Shown here piece by piece: positions 1 to 5,785 of a stretch of DNA of 7,689 bases. The notes below the pieces were generated by a model that saw only the letters and a list, made by a program, of their open reading frames with translations, had not been told where the DNA came from and searched no databases. The stretch spans positions 1,351 to 9,039 of the forward strand of contig JAHZHB010000096.1 of the NCBI GenBank assembly GCA_019420465.1, written 5' to 3'. This stretch comes from Lachnospiraceae bacterium. GTDB lineage: Bacteria; Bacillota; Clostridia; Lachnospirales; Lachnospiraceae. Each line of letters starts with the position of its first letter. The stretch's first letter is position 1. Made by a program: the position numbers and the translations under genes.

Positions 1-2
1 CT

Positions 3-1325
3 TTTGCACCGAGACAGACGGGTGTGCTGTATCACATGGCGGATCAGGGGGCCTATGCCGGAAGTATTCTGTTTGTGGGACTCGATACTTCTGTACTGAA
101 GCAGGAAGAGGAGCGCAAGCTGTTCACTGAGATCGCCTCGGTGGTGCAGAACCGTATCAATCTGCAGCGTCATGACAAGTCGGCACAGGCAAAATCCGAT
201 TTTCTGGCACGTATGTCGCATGAGATACGAACGCCGATGAATGGTATTATCGGTATGACAGAGATCGCCCTGAAGGATGGACAGACAGAAAACCACAGGG
301 TAGAATGCCTGAAAAAGATCCGCAGTTCGTCCAATTATCTGCTGGGACTTTTGAATGATATTCTGGATATGTCCAAAATTGAGAGTGGAAAGATGCATCT
401 GGTGCTTGAAAAACATGACCTGCGTTTACTGCTCCAGGATCTGGAAACGATCCTCAGTGGCAGGATCATTGAAAAACAGATCCATTATGAACAGCAGATC
501 GAGCTTATCCATACGTGGTTTGTCTGTGACGAGCTGCGACTGCACCAGATCCTTGTCAATCTGCTGAGTAATGCGATCAAGTATTCTCATGATGGTGGCC
601 ATGTCACCCTTCGTGTAAAGGAAACCTGCATGTCTCAGGAAAGATCAAAAGTATCCTTCGCTGTCGTGGATGACGGTATAGGTATTGCAAAGGATAAGCA
701 GCAGCTGATCTTTAAACGCTTTGAACAGGCGGATGATTCGAGACTGGCACGTACACAGGGTACGGGACTCGGGCTTGCCATCAGCAGCCATCTGGTCCAT
801 ATGATGGATGCGGAGATCGAACTGGAAAGTGCACCGCAAAAGGGCAGTACATTCAGTTTTACACTGGAATTGCAGCCGGTATGTCGTGAACAGACGGTAC
901 CGGTCAGACGTCCAAAACAGATCAGTTTTGAAGGAAAACGTGTACTGGTAGTCGAAGATAATGCACTGAATATGGAGATCATCCGTACCTTGCTGGAAGA
1001 AAGAAAGATCACGGTTGAGGAAGCACATGACGGACAGGAAGCTGTAGACTGTATCCGTAACTGTACAGAAGGTTATTATGATCTGGTTCTGATGGATATT
1101 ATGATGCCTGTACTGAATGGTCTGGAGGCAACACAGGTCATCCGTCGGATGGACAGAGACTACTGCAGGCAGGTGCCGGTGGTCGCTATGAGTGCCAATG
1201 CTTTTGATGAGGATATCCGGCAGTCCATTGCCAGTGGTATGAATGCACATCTGTCCAAGCCGGTCAATCTGCAAAGACTGGATGATATGCTGTACAGATT
1301 TCTGGGCGGACAGACGGAAACATAA
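3..1325 (+). CDS. Hybrid sensor histidine kinase/response regulator, 5' partial
   Basis: The reading frame is open to the left edge, so the true start and the sensor region lie outside the window; a GTG at 24 is not a credible start. Residue numbers here count from that GTG. Residues about 1-50 look like the end of a sensor (GAF-like) domain followed by a helical linker. The phosphoacceptor helix carries the H box SHEIRTP with His66. The ATPase domain shows the N box around LLSNAIKYS (about 180-188), G1 as DDGIGI (216-221), the F box FKRFEQAD and G2 as GTGLGLAIS (246-254). A receiver domain starts near residue 305 with LVVEDN, has its phosphoacceptor Asp358 in LMDIMMP, and ends with the conserved Lys in SKP. 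The protein should autophosphorylate on His66 and pass phosphate to its own receiver. There is no DNA-binding output domain, so a phosphotransfer partner or another regulator is expected; none is in this window. The signal is unknown. No clear terminator follows the TAA. Confidence 0.93.
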   Translation, partial: FAPRQTGVLYHMADQGAYAGSILFVGLDTSVLKQEEERKLFTEIASVVQNRINLQRHDKSAQAKSDFLARMSHEIRTPMNGIIGMTEIALKDGQTENHRVECLKKIRSSSNYLLGLLNDILDMSKIESGKMHLVLEKHDLRLLLQDLETILSGRIIEKQIHYEQQIELIHTWFVCDELRLHQILVNLLSNAIKYSHDGGHVTLRVKETCMSQERSKVSFAVVDDGIGIAKDKQQLIFKRFEQADDSRLARTQGTGLGLAISSHLVHMMDAEIELESAPQKGSTFSFTLELQPVCREQTVPVRRPKQISFEGKRVLVVEDNALNMEIIRTLLEERKITVEEAHDGQEAVDCIRNCTEGYYDLVLMDIMMPVLNGLEATQVIRRMDRDYCRQVPVVAMSANAFDEDIRQSIASGMNAHLSKPVNLQRLDDMLYRFLGGQTET

Positions 1326-1350
1326 ATTGTCTGAAATGATCTGATTATTC

Positions 1351-1384
1351 AAAAAAATAAGAAAAAATAAAAAAGTTCAAAAAA
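1351..1384 (+). promoter_or_regulatory. A-tract block upstream of the tRNA promoter (UP-element-like)
   Basis: Four runs of six or seven A lie at 1351-1357, 1362-1367, 1369-1374 and 1379-1384, ending four bases before the -35 box. Their centres are spaced about 10, 7 and 10 bp, close to helical phasing. Such tracts upstream of stable-RNA promoters commonly bind the RNA polymerase alpha C-terminal domain or bend DNA. The role is inferred from position and composition. Confidence 0.55.
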
Positions 1385-1388
1385 CATG

Positions 1389-1417
1389 TTGACATTTCTG
1401 TTGGCTGATGGTATAGT
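1389..1417 (+). promoter_or_regulatory. Sigma-A promoter of the tRNA-Leu gene
   Basis: A perfect -35 box TTGACA (1389-1394) is followed by a 17-base spacer and a -10 box TATAGT (1412-1417). Transcription should start near 1424, leaving about 25 bases of leader before the tRNA 5' end at 1450. The A-tract block just upstream fits a strong, constitutive stable-RNA promoter. Confidence 0.88.
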
Positions 1418-1449
1418 ACTACTTGTCGTTCGGGTTACCGATCAGATAT

Positions 1450-1534
1450 GCGGAAGTGTCGGAACTGGCAGACGAGCAAGACTAAGGATCTTGTGAGCAT
1501 TGCGCTCGTGTGGGTTCAAGTCCCATCTTCCGCA
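1450..1534 (+). tRNA. tRNA-Leu, anticodon AAG
   Basis: The 85-base gene folds as a class II tRNA. The acceptor stem is seven perfect pairs (GCGGAAG at 1450-1456 with CTTCCGC at 1527-1533) followed by discriminator A1534, as expected for leucine. The anticodon stem CAAGA/TCTTG encloses loop CTAAGGA, placing anticodon AAG at 1484-1486. The long variable arm pairs GAGC (1495-1498) with GCTC (1504-1507). The T loop is TTCAAGT (1515-1521). The CCA tail is not encoded, since GTG follows A1534, so it must be added enzymatically. The tRNA reads leucine CUU and possibly other CUN codons if A34 is deaminated to inosine. It has its own promoter and terminator and no other tRNA next to it. Confidence 0.95.
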
Positions 1535-1541
1535 GTGAGTG

Positions 1542-1577
1542 AAAGGAAAGTCTTAAGATTTAGGACTTTCCTTTTTT
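1542..1577 (+). terminator. Rho-independent terminator of the tRNA-Leu unit
   Basis: GGAAAGTCTTAA (1545-1556) pairs with TTAGGACTTTCC (1560-1571), 12 pairs including one G-T wobble, around a three-base loop, followed by T6 (1572-1577). AAA at 1542-1544 can extend the stem into the T run. It sits eight bases after the tRNA 3' end. It also lies between the tRNA promoter and the dipeptidase gene, so that gene needs read-through or its own start site. Confidence 0.9.
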
Positions 1578-1603
1578 GCATATATAGAACAAAAGTTAAA
1601 ACG

Positions 1604-1611
1604 AAAGGAAG
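1604..1611 (+). promoter_or_regulatory. Ribosome binding site that fixes the dipeptidase start
   Basis: AAAGGAAG lies seven bases before the ATG at 1619. No comparable site precedes any earlier in-frame start; the longer open frame begins inside the tRNA gene and runs through its terminator, so it cannot be the real N-terminus. Confidence 0.8.
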
Positions 1612-1618
1612 TATAGTT

Positions 1619-3085
1619 ATGCCCTGTACAACGATACTGATTGGAAAAAAAGCAACCTATGACGGATCGACCATGATGGCGAGAAACGAGGATTCGGGGT
1701 GGGGATCCTTTGACCCGAAAAAATTTATCGTAGTGACGCCGGATAAGCAGCCGCGTCATTATGTTTCCGTACTCTCGAAGGTAGAGATCGACCTTCCGGA
1801 TGATCCCATGCGTTATACGGCGATGCCGAATGCACTGCCTGAGGAAGGCATCTGGGGAGAAGCCGGATTTAACGAATGTAATGTGGCGATGAGTGAAACG
1901 GAGACGCTGACGTCCAATTCCCGTGTGCTGGGAGCAGATCCGCTGGTACCGGGAGGTATCGGTGAGGAGGATATGCTGACGATCGTGCTTCCCTATATTC
2001 GCAGTGCGAGAGAAGGTGTGCTCCGCCTGGGTGCTTTGCTGGAAGAGTATGGTACATATGAGATCAATGGTATCGGATTCCAGGATCTTGATGAGATCTG
2101 GTGGCTGGAGAGTATCGGCGGCCATCACTGGATCGCCAGACGTGTACCGGATGATGCGTATGTGGTGATGCCGAATCAGCAGGGCATCGACAGCTTTGAC
2201 TTTACTGATGCCTATGGCGAGAAAAAATCACATCTTTGTTCTGCAGATATGCTGGAGTTTATACGAAAGTATCACCTGGATCTGTCCATGGAAAATACCG
2301 ATCCGGCTGACCAGACGGATTTTGATGTACGTGCCGCTTTTGGCAGCCATGATGATGCAGATCATGTGTATAACACACCGAGAGCATGGTATATGCTGAA
2401 ATACTTAAATCCCAATACCTGCGTATGGGAAGGCGAGGGTGCTGATTTTACACCGGAATCGGACTTTCTGCCGTGGAGTATGGTGCCGGAGCGAAAGATC
2501 ACACCGGAGGATATCAAATACGTGCTGTCCTCGCACTATCAGGGGACGGATTTTGATCCTTACGACAGTCATGGGGATAAGCGTCTGCAGGGCAAATACC
2601 GTGCGATCGGTATCAACCGTAATAATTTTGTCGCTATCACCCAGCTGCGTCCGTATATGCCGGAAGAGATCCGGGCCGTTGAATGGATCGCTGTCGGTTC
2701 GAATGCCTTTAATGAGATGGTGCCGTTTTACGGAAATGTCAATACAACACCAGACTATCTGGCCAATACGACGGCCGAAGTCACGACAGAGAATTTCTAC
2801 TGGAACAGCCGCCTGATCGGTGCACTGGCGGATCCGCATTACAACAGCTGCAGTTCCCATATCGAGCGGTATCAGCTGAAAGTGCGTTCCCTGGGGCATG
2901 AAATGCTGCATCGCTTCGATGAGGTGTATATGGCGAAGAAGCCTGCGGATGTTTCTGCCTATCTGGAAGACTGTAACAGTAAGATGGCAGATATGGCAAA
3001 GCGGGAGACGCAGGCACTCTTACAGAAGGTACTGTTTACCGCCAGCAGTAAGATGAAAAACGCATTTTCACGCTCGGATAACTGA
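1619..3085 (+). CDS. pepD: C69-family dipeptidase (PepD-like)
   Basis: This 488-residue protein belongs to peptidase family C69, N-terminal-nucleophile cysteine dipeptidases typified by PepD of lactobacilli (about 470 residues), which cut a broad range of dipeptides. It starts MPCTTILIGKKATYDGST, with the expected catalytic Cys at position 3, followed by ARNEDSG (21-27). Further family hallmarks are EEGIWGEAGFNECNVAMSET, the segment EDMLTIVLPYI, and the WW...GGHHW stretch (161-171) followed by RRVPDDAYVVMPNQ. No signal peptide or membrane segment is seen, so it should act in the cytoplasm, recycling dipeptides for nutrition. How Cys3 becomes N-terminal is not visible: Met removal would leave Pro-Cys. 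The ATG at 1619 was chosen for its ribosome binding site and because it puts the family motif at the N-terminus. The gene begins 42 bases after the tRNA terminator with no convincing promoter and ends at a bidirectional terminator. Substrate preference cannot be read from sequence, so the symbol is by family only. Confidence 0.9.
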   Translation: MPCTTILIGKKATYDGSTMMARNEDSGWGSFDPKKFIVVTPDKQPRHYVSVLSKVEIDLPDDPMRYTAMPNALPEEGIWGEAGFNECNVAMSETETLTSNSRVLGADPLVPGGIGEEDMLTIVLPYIRSAREGVLRLGALLEEYGTYEINGIGFQDLDEIWWLESIGGHHWIARRVPDDAYVVMPNQQGIDSFDFTDAYGEKKSHLCSADMLEFIRKYHLDLSMENTDPADQTDFDVRAAFGSHDDADHVYNTPRAWYMLKYLNPNTCVWEGEGADFTPESDFLPWSMVPERKITPEDIKYVLSSHYQGTDFDPYDSHGDKRLQGKYRAIGINRNNFVAITQLRPYMPEEIRAVEWIAVGSNAFNEMVPFYGNVNTTPDYLANTTAEVTTENFYWNSRLIGALADPHYNSCSSHIERYQLKVRSLGHEMLHRFDEVYMAKKPADVSAYLEDCNSKMADMAKRETQALLQKVLFTASSKMKNAFSRSDN

Positions 3086-3139
3086 AAAACACCGAAGAGG
3101 TCCGAAACAGATGCTGACTGGCATATGCTGTACATAGAT

Positions 3140-3186
3140 AAAAAATCCCGGATGAGCTGTACACGACAGTTCACCCGGGATTTTTT
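3140..3186. terminator. Bidirectional terminator between convergent dipeptidase and tmcAL genes
   Basis: A6 (3140-3145), TCCCGG (3146-3151), an inner arm, a loop near 3161-3165, the matching arm, CCGGGA (3175-3180) and T6 (3181-3186). The inner arms (3153-3160 with 3166-3173) add eight pairs with one wobble, after a single A-C mismatch. Read on either strand, the stem is followed by six T, so it can terminate both converging genes. Confidence 0.9.
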
Positions 3187-3203
3187 CATTAGAATAAAAA
3201 GAT

Positions 3204-4394
3204 TCAGGGGTCGATGATCAGCATCCCCTTGGAAGGTTCCGGGGTCATAGGCTGCTTCTGTTTATGGGAAAGTACCATATCATACAGGATATCACTCTGC
3301 CAGAAACAGTCTGTTCTGGAGAGGGATGTGATCAGCGGCAGATTCCCTTTTTCGGAAATGGCAGATAAAAGCGGCAGAGCCGATTTCCTGCAGCCAAGTA
3401 CCCGTACCTGCCCGATCGGCTGCGGCTCTTTGAGATCCAGAAGGATTTCACACAGGGCGCGGCGGATGCGGCTGTGGGTATAATTTTTGCATTTTACGAG
3501 GTCGGCAAAAGTCGAGAAGGACTGCATACGGTACTGGTGCCTCTTGATGCGTCTGGCCAGATCCGGGGAAATGCTCGGAGACAGCGTAAGCTCTTCCTCT
3601 GTCTTTTTAAGGATCTGGTAATGCAGCAGTTCGGAAAAATCGTCTTCACCGAGCAGAGCATGCCTTTGGCAAAGACCGGAAAGCACATCCAGCATATCCT
3701 GTGGCAGGGCACCGGAAAGTGAAGACAGACTGCCGGAAAGAGCCTGCTCTTTCAACAGCTCGCGCCGGATGCTGCTGGCACTGGAAAAGCCGATACTTTT
3801 AGCAGGGGTAAAGAGCTTCTGCTCATTATAGTCGGCACCGAGACGCCGGATGATGACCGGCTGTATGGCACTTTGCCTTTTCTTCAGGGCTTTGAGGTAT
3901 TCAATACCAAGGATCGCATTGGGGGAAGAAAAGATATCCGCATGGATTTTTGGAATGGCAGCAGCGCGCGCCCGGGCAAAATTCTGCCCTTTGGCCAGCT
4001 GGCTTTTCAGCTGCTCTTTGTATTCTTCGGATTCCTCCAGAAGAAAATCGGCCAGAGAGGAAAGCTCTTTAAGATCGTCCGTCTCCGCACCGAAGCTTAT
4101 GCAGTCGATGATCCCCAGACGGTCCAGTATCTCGACCGCACCGCGTGAAAATATCTCGGCACTGCCGACAGCATACGATACCGGAAGCTCCAACACGAGG
4201 TCGGCACCGTTTCGCAGAGCAGAAGCAGCACGCAGATGTTTATCGCAGATGGCCGGTGTGCCGCGCTGGACAAAGGAGCCGCTCATGACAACAACAATAT
4301 GGTCAGCACCTGTTTTTTGGCGTGTCTCTTCTATATGATAGGCGTGTCCGCTGTGAAAGGGATTGTATTCTGCGATGATACCGGCTGTCTTCAT
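3204..4394 (-). CDS. tmcAL: tRNA(Met) cytidine acetate ligase (TmcAL/YlbM family)
   Basis: This 396-residue protein matches the TmcAL family (B. subtilis YlbM, about 415 residues). TmcAL uses ATP and acetate to form acetyl-AMP and transfers acetyl to C34 of elongator tRNA-Met, making N4-acetylcytidine, which keeps the CAU anticodon from misreading AUA. The N-terminus GIIAEYNPFHSGHAYH (5-20) holds the nucleotidyltransferase HxGH motif (His14, Gly16, His17). Other family signatures are VVMSGSFVQRG (35-45), ELPVSYAVGSAE (69-80), SPNAILGIEYLKAL (157-170) and SSASSIRREL (204-213); the C-terminal third is helical and probably binds tRNA. The start is supported by AGGAGG five bases upstream (minus strand). 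The gene is divergent from pta-ackA, whose product is acetate, and convergent with the dipeptidase gene. In B. subtilis ylbM lies beside ylbN and rpmF; here the same partners are present with pta-ackA placed between. The function is transferred from the family. Confidence 0.93.
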   Translation of the reverse strand: MKTAGIIAEYNPFHSGHAYHIEETRQKTGADHIVVVMSGSFVQRGTPAICDKHLRAASALRNGADLVLELPVSYAVGSAEIFSRGAVEILDRLGIIDCISFGAETDDLKELSSLADFLLEESEEYKEQLKSQLAKGQNFARARAAAIPKIHADIFSSPNAILGIEYLKALKKRQSAIQPVIIRRLGADYNEQKLFTPAKSIGFSSASSIRRELLKEQALSGSLSSLSGALPQDMLDVLSGLCQRHALLGEDDFSELLHYQILKKTEEELTLSPSISPDLARRIKRHQYRMQSFSTFADLVKCKNYTHSRIRRALCEILLDLKEPQPIGQVRVLGCRKSALPLLSAISEKGNLPLITSLSRTDCFWQSDILYDMVLSHKQKQPMTPEPSKGMLIIDP

Positions 4395-4427
4395 GGTGTC
4401 CTCCTGTTGAAAAATAGCTTTGCTGTT

Positions 4428-4457
4428 ATCATAGCATCAGTAGAAAACAGACTGCAA
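4428..4457 (-). promoter_or_regulatory. Probable extended -10 promoter of tmcAL
   Basis: On the minus strand TATGAT (4433 down to 4428) is preceded by TGC, giving the extended -10 motif TGnTATGAT. A weak -35, TTGCAG (4457 to 4452), lies 18 bases upstream. The predicted start near 4421 gives a leader of about 27 bases with the AGGAGG site. The -35 matches only three of six positions, so the extended -10 carries most of the support. Confidence 0.6.
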
Positions 4458-4502
4458 TCTTTTCCTGAAAAAGGCAGGCAAATTTTCTGAAAAAAGGAAT
4501 AT

Positions 4503-4512
4503 TGTACGGAAA
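4503..4512 (+). repeat. Extra half-site copy of the pta operator-like element
   Basis: TGTACGGAAA at 4503-4512 repeats, with one difference, the left arm TGTACGGGAA of the palindrome at 4535-4555. The two copies are in the same orientation and 32 bp apart, close to three helical turns, so a protein could occupy both on the same face of the DNA. Confidence 0.45.
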
Positions 4513-4534
4513 AATGCACAAGAGAGAGAGACAA

Positions 4535-4555
4535 TGTACGGGAATTTCCGGTACA
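4535..4555. promoter_or_regulatory. 21-bp imperfect palindrome, candidate operator upstream of pta
   Basis: The element reads TGTAC-G-GGAA at the left and TTCC-G-GTACA at the right around a central T (4545). Nine of ten position pairs are complementary; only the sixth pair (4540 with 4550) fails. It ends six bases before the pta -35 box, with its centre about 52 bp upstream of the predicted start, a position that suits an activator or a repressor acting from upstream. It does not resemble the CcpA site known to control pta and ackA in Bacillus. The binding protein is unknown. Confidence 0.5.
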
Positions 4556-4561
4556 ATTCAC

Positions 4562-4590
4562 TTGCGAAAGTGATTTTATAGGGGTATAAT
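4562..4590 (+). promoter_or_regulatory. Sigma-A promoter of pta-ackA
   Basis: The -35 box TTGCGA (4562-4567) is followed by a 17-base spacer and a perfect -10 TATAAT (4585-4590). Transcription should start near 4597, giving a leader of about 66 bases. The -35 differs from consensus at two positions (TTGCGA against TTGACA). Confidence 0.85.
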
Positions 4591-4600
4591 TTTACTATAC

Positions 4601-4625
4601 GGGCGTTTGCCTATGTCAGATGCCC
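4601..4625 (+). other. Hairpin at the 5' end of the pta-ackA mRNA leader
   Basis: GGGCGTTTG (4601-4609) pairs with CAGATGCCC (4617-4625), nine pairs including two G-T wobbles, around a seven-base loop. Given the promoter at 4562-4590 it would begin within about five bases of the mRNA 5' end. No T run follows, so it is not a terminator, and the ribosome binding site (AAAGGAG, 4646-4652) lies outside it. A role in shielding the transcript's 5' end is an inference. Confidence 0.45.
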
Positions 4626-4662
4626 CTATGGACGGATTACATACGAAAGGAGTCATAAACAA

Positions 4663-5661
4663 ATGGGTTTTATTGACACAATCAAAGCAAGAGCTAAAGC
4701 AGACATTAAGACAATCGTTCTTCCGGAGACAGAAGACAGAAGAACATATGAGGCAGCAGCACAGGTACTGAAAGAGGGTATCGCAAAGATCGTTTTAGTA
4801 GGTTCCGAAGAGGCTGTAAAAAAAGGCAGCGAAGGACTGGATCTGACAGGTGCTGTTATCGTTGATCCGGCTACATCTGACAGAACAGAAGCTTACGTTG
4901 CAAAGCTTGTTGAGCTGAGAAGCAAAAAAGGCATGACACCGGAGCAGGCAAGAGAGATCTTACTGAACCAGTATCTGTACTACGGTGTTATGATGGTAAA
5001 GATGGGTGATGCAGACGGTATGGTATCCGGTGCATGCCATTCCACAGCAGATACCTTAAGACCGTGCCTGCAGATCCTGAAGACCAAACCGGGCACAAAG
5101 CTCGTATCCGCATTCTTCCTGATGGTAGTACCGGACTGCGAATTCGGTGCTGACGGTACATTCGTATTTGCAGACAGCGGATTAAACCAGGATCCGAATC
5201 CGGAAGAGCTGGCAGCTATCGCAGCTTCCTCCGCTGATTCCTTCAAGACACTGGTACAGAAAGAGCCTGTTGTGGCTATGCTGTCCCACTCCACAAAGGG
5301 CAGTGCAAAACATGCACTGGTTGACAAAGTCGTTGAGGCTACAAAGATCGCCAAAGAGCAGAATCCGGAGCTTAAGCTTGACGGTGAGTTCCAGCTTGAC
5401 GCAGCTATCGTTCCGAGCGTAGGTGCTTCCAAAGCTCCGAACAGCGATGTTGCAGGTAAGGCAAACGTTCTGATCTTCCCGAACCTGGATGCAGGTAACA
5501 TCGGTTACAAGCTGACACAGAGACTGGCAAAAGCAGAAGCTTACGGCCCGATCACACAGGGTATCGCTGCACCGGTCAACGATCTGTCCAGAGGATGCTC
5601 TGCTGAGGATATCGTTGGTGTAGTTGCCATCACATCTGTACAGTGCCAGGCTGCAAAATAA
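4663..5661 (+). CDS. pta: Phosphate acetyltransferase (phosphotransacetylase)
   Basis: This enzyme converts acetyl-CoA and phosphate to acetyl phosphate and CoA in the cytoplasm, the first step of acetate production in fermentation. At 332 residues it is the short, single-domain class I form (Methanosarcina thermophila Pta is 333), without the N-terminal extension of E. coli Pta. The family core is clear: IVLPETEDRRTYEAA near the N-terminus, the GMVSGACHSTADTLRP segment with Arg133, and PVNDLSRGCSAEDIV near the C-terminus. Ser309, Arg310 and Asp316 fall at the same numbers as the catalytic residues of the Methanosarcina enzyme, and Arg133 at the number of one of its CoA-binding arginines. The ATG at 4663 is preceded by AAAGGAG with a 10-base gap. 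ackA follows after 124 bases and should be co-transcribed. Threonine is mostly ACA, arginine mostly AGA and proline mostly CCG, a narrow codon choice consistent with high expression. Confidence 0.98.
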   Translation: MGFIDTIKARAKADIKTIVLPETEDRRTYEAAAQVLKEGIAKIVLVGSEEAVKKGSEGLDLTGAVIVDPATSDRTEAYVAKLVELRSKKGMTPEQAREILLNQYLYYGVMMVKMGDADGMVSGACHSTADTLRPCLQILKTKPGTKLVSAFFLMVVPDCEFGADGTFVFADSGLNQDPNPEELAAIAASSADSFKTLVQKEPVVAMLSHSTKGSAKHALVDKVVEATKIAKEQNPELKLDGEFQLDAAIVPSVGASKAPNSDVAGKANVLIFPNLDAGNIGYKLTQRLAKAEAYGPITQGIAAPVNDLSRGCSAEDIVGVVAITSVQCQAAK

Positions 5662-5683
5662 TCCGGCATCGTTTATAAAAACG

Positions 5684-5698
5684 GCTGTCACTGACAGC
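5684..5698 (+). repeat. Short perfect hairpin after pta
   Basis: GCTGTC (5684-5689) pairs with GACAGC (5693-5698) around loop ACT, starting 22 bases after the pta stop. No T run follows, so it is not a typical terminator. It may protect the 3' end of a processed pta message or form part of a larger intercistronic fold with the next hairpin. Confidence 0.5.
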
Positions 5699-5719
5699 TG
5701 CAGATAAAAACATATATCA

Positions 5720-5760
5720 GGGATATCCTGCGAAAACGATGGCGCTTTCACAGGATACCC
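5720..5760 (+). other. Long intercistronic hairpin between pta and ackA
   Basis: GGG (5720-5722) and TATCCTG (5724-5730) pair with CAGGATACCC (5751-5760), ten pairs with A5723 bulged. Beyond one C-A mismatch the fold continues with GAAA/TTTC (5732-5735 with 5746-5749), one A-C mismatch and CG/CG, closing on loop ATGG (5739-5742), for 16 pairs in all. It ends 10 bases before the AGGAGG of ackA and leaves that site free. There is no following T run. Likely roles are a processing or stability element that sets the pta:ackA ratio. Confidence 0.6.
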
Positions 5761-5785
5761 ATAAAAAATCAGGAGGATTTTTACA

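Noticed and set aside
645..1352. Minus-strand open frame opposite the histidine kinase
   Set aside because: It lies opposite a gene with clear kinase and receiver motifs, and shows no known domain or ribosome binding site.
1430..1441. TCGG/CCGA mini-hairpin in the tRNA leader
   Set aside because: Only four pairs and a plain tRNA 5' leader of normal length; likely removed by RNase P with no separate role.
1448..1618. N-terminal extension of the dipeptidase frame starting inside the tRNA gene
   Set aside because: The extra 57 codons cross the tRNA and its terminator, lack a ribosome binding site and have no resemblance to the family; the C69 motif begins at the ATG at 1619.
4520..4531. Short GA repeat between the two half-sites upstream of pta
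   Set aside because: Only about five dinucleotide units; too short to claim a functional or phase-variable repeat.
4535..4555. CcpA (cre) site upstream of pta
   Set aside because: CcpA activates pta and ackA in Bacillus, but the cre core (TGnAAnCGnnnnCA) is not matched here; the palindrome has different arms.
4597..4662. Riboswitch in the pta leader
   Set aside because: At about 66 bases with a single simple hairpin and no terminator or occluded ribosome binding site, it fits no riboswitch class I know.
5720..5760. Terminator between pta and ackA
   Set aside because: The stem is strong, but neither strand has a T run after it, and ackA has no promoter of its own in the gap.
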